A stretch of DNA of 64,000 bases from Erpobdella octoculata (lineage: Eukaryota > Annelida > Clitellata > Hirudinida > Erpobdellidae), in NCBI GenBank assembly GCA_963978895.1, contig OZ022246.1, positions 1,836,605 through 1,900,604 of the forward strand, in the 5' to 3' direction. A model generated the notes under the pieces. It saw only the letters and a list, made by a program, of their open reading frames with translations, did no database searches and was not told the origin of the DNA. This document shows positions 11,941 through 22,246 of the stretch, piece by piece. Numbering within the stretch: the first letter of the stretch is position 1; the number at the start of each line of letters is the position of its first letter. Made by a program: the position numbers and the translations under genes.

Positions 11941-13032
11941 ATGAAACCAGGCGAGAAAAAGCATCGACACCTTTCCAAACTGTTTGCTAAAATCGGATCC
12001 ATCTTTAAGGGCAAATCGAAGCCGCCGCAAGAAGATCTACAGAATCTACAGAGAACCAACAGCTTGAGGCGACGCAGCTACTTGACAGCAGTTTCAGGAC
12101 AGAACGGTGACTCCATTCTAAGGAGGAGGAACTTGGAGGTTGCTGCACGAGATCAAACACCCGACAAAAGACACGCGACCGTGGCCAATGCCAACAGCAA
12201 ATCGGCTATTAGCCGCAACAACACTTTTACAGTTCAGCAAGTCGATCGTTCGAAAATCAGTACAGATGTTCAGCGTCACACCTACAACGCAAACTCTGAA
12301 CGAGAACATACATCAACGACTACAAGGAAAACAAGGCAGGAGCAAGAACCAGCGTTTCTGACCCATCGTCACCCTTCTTTTCGCTATTCTGGCCAGCGTG
12401 CCATGAGCATCGACAGTTCGATGGCCTCGACGCTGACTGACGACATGGCGGACCGCTGCTATCAGAGCAGCGCCATTGTACGCGTCCAGCAATACGAAGG
12501 AGCCCATCATCATTGCAACTGCAGTTCGTCGTCGTCGAAATCGAACAAAAATTCCGAGCCAGGTGCGATGTCCGCTCAGTCGAGCGATCGGTTAATGGCG
12601 ATTCCTTCTTTCGCTTCGGAGACGAGTTTGGATAAACTCTCCACTAGATCGGTCAGAGGAAGTTTGGCACCGCGGGACGATCGTGGAGCCGTAAACACTC
12701 ACTCTCTCAGTCACCAGAACGTATTTCAGCACAACAACAATCTAAGTCAAATGCCGATTGTAAATCACCAAAACTACGCGTGCTGTAGCCGTCCGAATCC
12801 ATACACGAGAGAGTGCAATGGTTTCGCGAGCCATGTAAATCATGTAAATTGGTTCGATTGTACAACAAGCCGTGGCCCGGTTTACTGCCAGTGTAATGGC
12901 AACTTCCAGGAGTTCCCCGTCTACCACGGTCAGCATCAGATAAGTTCCTGCCACGACTGGAGATATTCAGTACAGAACGTGGGATACACGCCGGCCTGCC
13001 ACTACCCTTCTCAAGTACTCGGATATTTTTGA
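11941..13032 (+). CDS. intronless 363-aa protein of unknown function
   Basis: The longest uninterrupted ORF in the window. An in-frame TAA lies 18 bases before the ATG and no acceptor precedes it, so the start is well bounded. No family was recognised. N-terminus is strongly basic (MKPGEKKHRHLSKLFAKIGS, then IFKGKSKPP), possibly an amphipathic helix. The middle (about residues 40-250) is Ser/Thr/Arg/Gln-rich and looks disordered, with a CNCSSSSSKSNKNS tract and several possible phosphorylation sites (RTNSLRRRS, RGSLAPR). The last 90 or so residues are rich in Cys, His, Tyr and Asn (YACCSRPNP, VYCQCNGNF, SSCHDW), without a standard zinc-finger spacing. No signal peptide or membrane segment is seen. 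Codon use is mixed and GC is higher than the flanks, as for real exons. It could be a lineage-restricted adaptor or an old retrocopy. Confidence 0.75.
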   Translation: MKPGEKKHRHLSKLFAKIGSIFKGKSKPPQEDLQNLQRTNSLRRRSYLTAVSGQNGDSILRRRNLEVAARDQTPDKRHATVANANSKSAISRNNTFTVQQVDRSKISTDVQRHTYNANSEREHTSTTTRKTRQEQEPAFLTHRHPSFRYSGQRAMSIDSSMASTLTDDMADRCYQSSAIVRVQQYEGAHHHCNCSSSSSKSNKNSEPGAMSAQSSDRLMAIPSFASETSLDKLSTRSVRGSLAPRDDRGAVNTHSLSHQNVFQHNNNLSQMPIVNHQNYACCSRPNPYTRECNGFASHVNHVNWFDCTTSRGPVYCQCNGNFQEFPVYHGQHQISSCHDWRYSVQNVGYTPACHYPSQVLGYF

Positions 13033-14452
13033 AATGTTGGAAGTTTTTTTTTATTATTATTTTGCAAGTGATGGATATTTTTTTGTTTGTGAAAATTTCG
13101 CATTAAACTTATTTTTAAACGATATTTTGAAGTTTATTATTATTTTAATGTTGTATTATTGTTATTGTGATAAATCAGCATGAAATATGTGTCCATTGTA
13201 TAACGGATTGAATAGTACATGTGTGTGCGTGCGTGAGTGTGTGTGTTTGTGAGTGTGTTCGTTGGACGTTTGAGAGGCAGATTGAAAAGTGATAGCCTAA
13301 TACCTACTCACATGCCACATTTTTAATATCAGTAACTATCATTTTTTGAACTTTTTCTTGTTAAGTTTTCAGTTTGAATTTCAGAAACAATTAAATTAAA
13401 CAGACGATAAATAGAACTTAAAATATCAAACTTTCGATCGTGTGTGTCATATTTCGTTCCAGTAAAATTTGAATGTGACAACAAAGTGTTTCGCAATTAA
13501 CGAGAGCTCATTTTAATTTTTGATGAACGCATTTTACTTTTTGGTTTTCAGTTATTAAATATATTACTCAACCTCAAAGCTATTGCTTAATCGCCTAAAT
13601 CAATCCGATCAACAAATGCGAATTTATGAAGGACCCCATACAGACCTAGTTAGCACTGATCTTTTACATGCCCCACGGAGACTTGGAAAACGATTCTACT
13701 CACTGGCTTTTAATTGATTACACCAAAGCAAGTACATCTAGCAGTAGAAAATGTAGGCCTCCAGACGAAAGGCCTATAATTCAGTTAACATTCCAGTAGT
13801 TACTATGTAGGCGATGAGTTTGACCAGACAAAGGGTTTACACTAATATACAGAACCAATTGTTCAGCTGTATTAAACAGCATTTTCGAATGACAAGTTGT
13901 TTAAAATACACTTTTTAATTTTTATAGGAATAATTTAATTCTTGCTGGCAGGACTTCTGAAGGCCAGAGATGGGTTTCAATAAGCTTTATTTTATGACAA
14001 ACACATTATGTCGCTGCGGTTCTCAGAAAAATAAGAATGAATTTTTTTCTTTTTCGCTGTTGCTAGGGCAGTGTTGACAAAAATTAAAAACTACTTTCCG
14101 TTATCCAATTGAGCTAAAACTTGAACAAATCTTCGTTCCAAATGATAATGCATTCTATTAATGAGTAATACATTTACTTGCCAGTATAATGGTGTCTAGA
14201 GGGGTTTTATTTTATGTCCAGAGGGCTCTAAAAATGTTAAAAACCCTTAATTGAAGTTAGTTTGTTTATTTTTAAACAGTGGTTTCTGTACTGTAACAAC
14301 AAAACAAGAGTTTTTATTATCCAGATTTCAAAAAAGCTTGTATGAATCCTAAAACAAGCATTTGAAAATAAGTCTTAAAACTTTTAAGTTAAGATTTTTT
14401 TGCAAAGTGGACAGAAATAACTTTCTGACCATAAGGTGTTTTAATTTATGCT
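13033..14452. other. 3' flank and spacer
   Basis: Non-coding, AT-rich. It has a GT-rich microsatellite near 13220-13260 and a SINE fragment at 13661-13715; otherwise nothing recognised. Confidence 0.5.
13661..13715 (-). mobile_element. SINE fragment related to 3590-3768
   Basis: CTTTTACATGCCCCACGGAG followed by an AACGATT...ACTCACTGGCTTTTA segment matches the body of the 3590-3768 element. No tRNA-like head remains. Confidence 0.5.
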
Positions 14453-14863
14453 GATACATACATACATACATACATACATACATACATACATACATACATA
14501 CATACATACATACATACATACATACATACATACATACATACATACATACATACATACATACATACATACATACATACATACATACATACATACATACATA
14601 CATACATACATACATACATACATACATACATACATACATACATACATACATACATACATACATACATACATACATACATACATACATACATACATACATA
14701 CATACATACATACATACATACATACATACATACATACATACATACATACATACATACATACATACATACATACATACATACATACATACATACATACATA
14801 CATACATACATACATACATACATACATACATACATACATACATACATACATACATACATACAT
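14453..14863. repeat. (CATA)n microsatellite, about 410 bp
   Basis: Over 100 near-perfect CATA units. Long ORFs on both strands here are period-4 artefacts. Confidence 0.98.
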
Positions 14864-14869
14864 CCCACT

Positions 14870-14905
14870 TTTTTTCATAATAGTTTATAGTCCTTTACAC
14901 CATGT
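14870..14905 (-). mobile_element. retroposon 3'-end fragment (TGGTGTAAAGGACTATAAACT)
   Basis: The T-run followed by ATAATAGTTTATAGTCCTTT and ACACCA matches the insertion at 47496-47545 and the plus-strand sequence at 43045-43075. It directly abuts the CATA microsatellite. Confidence 0.55.
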
Positions 14906-15166
14906 GTTTTAAGACTGAACATACATACATACATTTAACGTTATCTAATTTAGGGTGTATCCTTAAATTCTTTTAAATACTTCGTCCCCATGTGTGAGCA
15001 ACTTTGAAAACATATTTGGCTCATTACTGGCTGTCGCCCCTAATTTTTGGCACACCGTAAAAAATATTTGCTCATAACACCCGGCCGCTTAGAGGGAACT
15101 CTGGTCTCAAACCACTGTTGTTTGCATATATATTCCCAATAACCTTAATATTTTATACTAATTCAG

Positions 15167-15450
15167 CTTCTGCTATACCAAACTGTTTAAATACGGCTAA
15201 AACCTCGTGTAGCGTTTGGACAGCCGGGGCAAGTAGAAACCCTCCCACAGACAGCACCTACGTGTGGACCCCGTTTCCCGGAGTATATTGGGACTCAATG
15301 CCTAATAATTTGTGGGATGCTTCTGAGCCAACTTATGGATCACAGTGCTGTGCATTGATTTATAACAATTTTCATTTACACGACGGTTCGTGCACAACTT
15401 TTAATAGCTGCATCATGTGTGAAATCGTAGCAGGGTTTGATACCGGCTGA
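15167..15450 (+). pseudogene. orphan last exon of a C-type lectin-like gene
   Basis: Starts after a good acceptor (ACTAATTCAG) in the same phase as lectin A exon 3, and ends with TGA. It encodes IPNCLNTAKTSCSVWTAG, VWTPFPGVYWDSM, NLWDASEPTYGSQCCALI and CIMCEIVAGFDTG, clearly a close paralogue of 17713-17993. The 3' flank is also alignable (GATATTCATAACGTGAAGATTTT), so the duplication covered the 3'UTR. No matching first or second exon was found in 13.0-15.1 kb. It is therefore a truncated duplicate, or the end of a gene whose upstream exons have diverged beyond recognition. The reading frame is still open. Confidence 0.7.
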
Positions 15451-16004
15451 AAAACGAAACAGTCTGAAAAAAAATACCAGTTTGCTGGTATTTTATCATT
15501 ACAAGATTTTGCAACTGCTTGGGGATATTCATAACGTGAAGATTTTGAACTATTTTTTTCAATTGATTTTGTAGTTTTCAATTTTTAGGTAAATTTATTT
15601 GACTGTGACAATAATTTTCACAAGTTATTTTTTATAGTTTTTTAATGAACCTACAAATAACCACTTGTTTTGTTTTTACGTGATTTAACCCATTGCTGTA
15701 TAATGTTCCTTTTTACAGGAACAGTAAATATTGGTTTTTCAGTCCAAATCTTTGAAAGGTCTGATGATTTATACGATAAACTGGTTTTTACTGCTCACTT
15801 GTTTGTTGATTTGTTCAAATAAATCGCTGAAATATCAAAAGCGATCACATACCATACTACCCTAAGCTATTTGTTGTGCTTATTTACAAACACTGTCACG
15901 TCTTGACGGGCTCACCTTCAAGTATCTCATCTGGTAATATTATAAATTACAATACTAAACAAGGCATGCATTTAATATATAAATTTTATTTATTTGTTTT
16001 CTCT

Positions 16005-16086
16005 TTCATACGCCTTTTCCAAGACAAGTCTTGCTCGAAGGCGAGAAAGGGTACTTGCAGAGGCAGCCATTTATAGGCGCCTACCC
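16005..16086 (-). mobile_element. SINE body fragment
   Basis: On the minus strand GGGGTAGGCGCCTATAAATG GCTGCC matches the 3' body of the SINE at 58450-58620 (GGGTAGGTGCCTATAAATGA) and 20818-20846. The tRNA head is not evident. Confidence 0.45.
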
Positions 16087-16629
16087 CTTTAGCAGTGCGA
16101 GTGAACTCCTTGCTTAAATTAACATAATATGCTTTTTACTTTTTTTTCGTGCACGCTCTTTTCATTGTCGATATTTTTTATTCTTACCTTTATCATTGTT
16201 TGACGTTTTAATCACTCGTCCATTTTATTTTTGTCTTTTTTCATTGCGCCCTGTTAATAGCAAGCCCTTTTTGTTCTCGAAAGCAAATTTAATATAAACA
16301 ATCATACTGGTTTACCCGAGTAAAACAATATATGATTTCTTGTTTGTTCTTGATAGATGAGTATATTATAATAGAAGATTTAAGACTGCGTGCGACGTTA
16401 ACGTGTCTCAATCACGATACCGTTGCTATCAACTTGTTTTTTAATGTATAGTTACATCTTTGTTTTGCCCTACCAAATATTTAAAAATATAAATCTCTAT
16501 CAAGCCGCTTCCTTGCTTTTTAGGTTTTTGTCGATAATACTTTTTTTAATAATTGACAGTATGCTTTTGTAAATAGTGTTCAAGTCAGTGGAGAGTATGT
16601 ACATATTTTTAGCTAAACAAAACATCAAA

Positions 16630-17993
<1,364 letters not shown>

Positions 17994-19361
17994 AAAGTGA
18001 AATAGACGGGGAGAACAAATATCAGTTTTTTATTTGGTATTGTATCGATAGGGGATTTGGTAACTCCTTGGTGATATTCATAACATCGAGGTTTTGAAAT
18101 AACTTTATTTAACAGTTGATTTTGTTTTTAAAATTTTGTATTCAAGCTGACATAAATGTGACAATTATAAAATGTTTATAATTAGAATTGAAAATTATAT
18201 CAATAAAACCAATCTCAACTGATTTTTTTTTATATTTCTTATTTTTTAATCTATATTGATTAATTTATTCGTTTGATGTTTTGAAACAAAAAAATGCACA
18301 TACGAAATATCTCCAGATAATTTAACTATAGCTCGTATAACTAGTGTTGATAATATAATAGAATTATTATACCAGCAAGTCCAGCATGTTAGGCGACTAA
18401 GGTGTATTCATAAGCACATTCTGAATTGAGTATCATCTTGTCGCTAAAGATATTTAAAGTTTATTTAGGAATTGTTCATCCTCATCCGGTTGCTGACTAC
18501 GATGTCAGATAGGCCAGAAAAAAGAAAGAATATTTTGCACAAGAGAATTTACGTTGCATTCACTTGTTTTGTTTCCTCGTGTTTTAAAAAATTTTTCCTT
18601 TAAATATTTAGCGAGTTAAGGCATAGAACCCTGCATAGTTACTATATGCAGGGTTCCATGGTTAAGGTAATTGATGTTCATACCCTATCGAATGCTTTGA
18701 TGAAATATCACGAACAAATATTTACTTTACATGCAGTGGCAGAACCGGGGGACCCGGCCTCCTTAAAAGTTTAAATTTTCACTTAGCTTGCATCTTATTT
18801 ACCAGAGTGTTTTAATGTGGAATACTTATAAAAATGGCTTTGAATTATTTTTGTCAAAACTGTTCTTCATGATATGATTCAGTACTGCTGCCTTAAAAGC
18901 ATTTTTTAGACTAATATTTTAAAATCATCAGTGAGTAGCAAAATCCAAAAATTTTATAACCTTTTGTTTGAAATTAAAAAAACAAACATGAGAACGACTT
19001 ACAAGTCAAGCCGCAAAGTTAAAAACTTTATTCAAAGGCTGTAAAGTATTTTCAGGTAAACCATATTAAAGAGAATTGTAATAATCTATTCGTGATAAAA
19101 TAAGTAAAAAAAAGTTGAAGTCTTTTTCTACAAGAGATTTTATTTTATTCGCTAGGTGGTTTCTATTAAACTTTGTTTCAATTTACTTACCGTCATTTAG
19201 TTAAACTGAAACCTGAGAATGAAATCAAACAAAATCAAAGCAAAATGCTATTTAACAAATTTTATTTTTATTCAATGTTATCATGTCATGTCGTTTCATA
19301 AAATTTTTATTGTTGAGTTAATCGGGTTTCTGTATAGACTTAGTTTCTTTTTTTCCATTGT
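17994..19361. other. spacer between lectin A and lysozyme gene
   Basis: Lectin A 3' flank, then AT-rich spacer. It contains a perfect 12-bp hairpin at 18626-18656. No coding region recognised. Confidence 0.5.
18626..18656. other. perfect 12-bp stem, 7-nt loop hairpin
   Basis: GAACCCTGCATA pairs exactly with TATGCAGGGTTC around the loop GTTACTA. No gene or flanking repeat explains it. Confidence 0.6.
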
Positions 19362-20319
19362 CTACCATTCCGATAGACATAGTTTGACCCACTCCCAGTA
19401 AGTACTGTTTGAATTTCGGCAGCCAAAGGGACCCTCGTTATGGATCTTTGAGTAGTCTTCGCAAGTCGGTTCTCTTCCTTCTGTACATTCAGTTGCGTAT
19501 CTTTCCATGTATTTTTTTACGCACGTTTCCGAACATTCCATCTCTGTGGTGCAATTCCTCCAGTCTATTCAATTAAAACTACCAGAAAAACAAGCGGCAT
19601 TTTTTTAAGAACAAATTTGCAGCTTGGAAAAGCATTGTTTAGTATGACGTTGATTTTAATTAATAAACACACCCATTAAGGCAACTATTTAACTAATAAA
19701 CTTTTACAATTATTATAGATCGATTAGAACGATGAGACTAAAATAAAATAAGTAATTGTATTTGGCTGGTCATCTTACCTCCTCTTAGGCTACCACAGTC
19801 GATCCAATAGGGCTCTGTGATTTGATAAGGACCACAAGTGCCATCTTCATCGCTACACTTTCCAATGTTGTATTTGCAGCCTCCAACCTTGTTGTTTTTA
19901 ATATGACTGTTTAATTTTCATGGCTTAAATAAATGAAAACTATTAATTCAGTAAATATTATCTTTGCAGAAGGTGCGCATATTTTTTTGTGTGGATAAAT
20001 ATAACATTGTTTTGGCAGTGCGGCTGGTGAAAAACAAAAATATTTACCTAACGTTTATTAAACATGAGTACACTTTTCTAAAATAATTAAAAAAAAACAA
20101 ATTTAAAAAAGAACCTTGCAAATGCATTCCATGCATCTATCGTCAATCGCACACTTTGCAGCAAAAACTGGGACAAAATTTAAGGTATTTAATTTAAATA
20201 ATGTTCATACTATATTACTGAATCAAACTAAAAAAAATTTAAAGCATTTAAGTACAAGGAGTCTGATTGAGCTTACCGAAGATAACCAGAAGAAGCGCCA
20301 ACGAATTAAAACGAATCAT
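19362..20319 (-). CDS. i-type (invertebrate) lysozyme / destabilase-like, 135 aa
   Basis: Exons in reading order: 20277-20319, 20115-20167, 19779-19887, 19362-19564; they join in phase to 135 aa. Signal peptide MIRFNSLALLLVIF. The mature part has the family's dense cysteine pattern: CAIDDRCMECICK, GGCKYNIGKC, CGPYQITEPYWIDCG, NCTTEMECSETCVKKYM, CTEGREPTCEDYSKIHN, GPFGCRNSNSTYW. CGPYQI.EPYWIDCG and C..YA.IHNGGP.GC are hallmarks of i-type lysozymes, which cut peptidoglycan and in some cases isopeptide bonds. The residue equivalent to the catalytic Glu, which in bivalve enzymes follows CIC (CICKMESGC), is missing: this model reads CICKVGGC across the exon 2/3 junction. The acidic second residue (SDEDGTCG) is present. 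Either the enzyme is inactive or a micro-exon or other acceptor was missed. It runs opposite to the lectins on both sides. Confidence 0.85.
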
Positions 20320-20817
20320 GTTTGCCGTCTGGTCGTCTGGTCGAGGATAGCTCTACGTAGCGCTTTTTAAAAAGGTCTCGGTGATGAAACTAACTAGTGT
20401 GTAACACAATCAGAGAGCAAGAGAAAACAGTAATTAAAAATAATAATAATAATCGATCAACTTTGAACAGCAGATGTCACTTTAAAATATGGAGTTTTGT
20501 ACGATTTTAATTATTGCAGGTAGCGATATAGTCGTACCTATTGTATCATGCAGAAATATTTCTCATGAAGTAAATAAAATAATAACAATACAAATACTTC
20601 TGTTTTTAAAGAAAAACAAAATATTACTTTAAATTCAGTTTAGTTCTATTTTAATTTTCCCAATTTTGTTTTCCATTTTTCTAATATTTCATTTTGTTTT
20701 TGATTTTTTACAAAAAATATTTAGACTTCCACCGGCAGGTCTAGTAAAAAAAAGTTTAATATGACACTTTTCTTATTCTTAAAAGGCTCAGACGATTTAA
20801 CAGCAAGTTTGTCCATC

Positions 20818-20846
20818 CGCCTATAAATGGCTGCCTTTGCAAATAA
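20818..20846 (+). mobile_element. SINE body fragment
   Basis: CGCCTATAAATGGCTGCC followed by TTTGCAAA matches the bodies at 58520-58570 and, inverted, at 16045-16085. Confidence 0.4.
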
Positions 20847-21225
20847 TCATTTTTAACATGAATAAAAGCTAAAACAAAAGTGAAAATGTTTCCAGATTTT
20901 TTTATGCATTAGATTTAACCATAGATATCTATGGATTTAACGAATACCCCTGCTGCTGACTAGCGGGTACGGGTTAAGCGTCAACGGGTACCGTTTTACC
21001 CGTATAAAAATTTGAATTTTTCAAAATTAAATGCAAGTAAATATTATGATTAGGTAGTTTATTATATGAACTGATACATGTTGTGCCGTTACTGTTCAGC
21101 CTCATCCATTTCATAAAGTTACTGACAGCTTACCCGTGTAGCCTTAATTACTAAGCAGGTAGAGCAGCCGCATTGTCTAATTAACTAATTACCACATTTA
21201 TTAATGGTAGGAAAAAAACGATAGT

Positions 21226-21342
21226 CGCAAGTCGTAAGTACTTTTTCCAAAGCCTTTTTCCGTTCTATGTACTTTTTTTGGCGCCTCCTCAAAATCGGCT
21301 CCCGGGGACACATGCCCTCCTGCCCCTCTACCTACGCCTCTG
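21226..21342. mobile_element. dispersed repeat with hAT-like end, copy 1
   Basis: Shares TACTTTTTCCAA, TTTTTTGGCGCC, CCCGGGGACACATG and the terminus CTACGCCTCTG with 24200-24304. The inverted terminus CAGAGGCGTAG is of the CAGRG type seen in hAT elements. No ORF. Confidence 0.5.
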
Positions 21343-22246
21343 GTATATATATATATATATATATATTCGTTTTGTCAAAACAACATCGTTTAATTATATA
21401 GAATTTTATAGAACAAAAGCACTACAAGAAAGTTATAAGAAAAATTAACAAAATCCTATAGAATTACACTTTTCCAAAACAAAAGGGTATAACAAAAAGC
21501 GATCCATTAATATTTTCTAAAGCACCAAAGTGTATTGCCATTGAAAGTCTTGATGCAATTGAATCTCCTTTATTCAGTGGATGAGAAATAAATGAGACAC
21601 AACAAAGAGAAAGTCGAACGCCATTGTCTTCTTCAATCCATGGGGCAGCTGATTCTGAAAAAAAAGCTGTAACCGCTGCTTATTGCTTATCTTCATTAGT
21701 GGTTTACGTTTTTCTTGGTAAGGTAAATAGATTCCTGTTTCCGATGTAGGTACATTTACTGCTTCCGCTACTCCTGTTACTATTATTGCTAAGGTTTTTT
21801 TCATGATAGTCAATTATTTCTCTTAATATCTAGAGCCAAATGTAAAGTTAAAGTGTTATTTAACCACCTAATATTATAATAATTATTTTAGACACACCTT
21901 GATCAGTAAAACCATCTCATACTACAACCCTTTCGAAAAGATGAATGTATTACACGCCCATTAAGACACTATAGATCTATTGAACATCTTTGCTTGCTTG
22001 CCTGCTTGCTTGCATGTATGTGTGGGTGTTTGTTTTTTGTGCGTGTGGAAGTGTGGAGTGTGCGTGAGCTTCAGTGACAACGATCAGAGTCGCTGTTAGA
22101 TAAAAAAAAACGGATCCTTAGATAGTAGTGTCCAATTTTTCTTCCAAATTGACGTAGTTAAAAAAGAAATAGGCTCTAATTTATTTTCTTAAAGTCGCAT
22201 CTTAGTTACAGTTATATCTGAGCATGTAAAATAAAATTAATCAAAG

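Larger units (their letters stand above)
20320..22246. other. repeat-rich spacer upstream of lectin B
   Basis: Contains a SINE body fragment (20818-20846), a 16-bp palindrome CCATAGATATCTATGG near 20921, a hAT-like repeat copy (21226-21342) and a short (TA)n tract. A 79-codon minus ORF at 21574-21813 has no recognisable relative. Confidence 0.5.

Noticed and set aside
14349..14912. Long ORFs of MYVC or HTYI repeats
   Set aside because: Pure translation of the CATA/TATG microsatellite in several frames; not genes. The same holds at 38933-39626.
21574..21813. 79-codon minus-strand ORF
   Set aside because: No recognisable similarity, no splice partners, and no supporting context.
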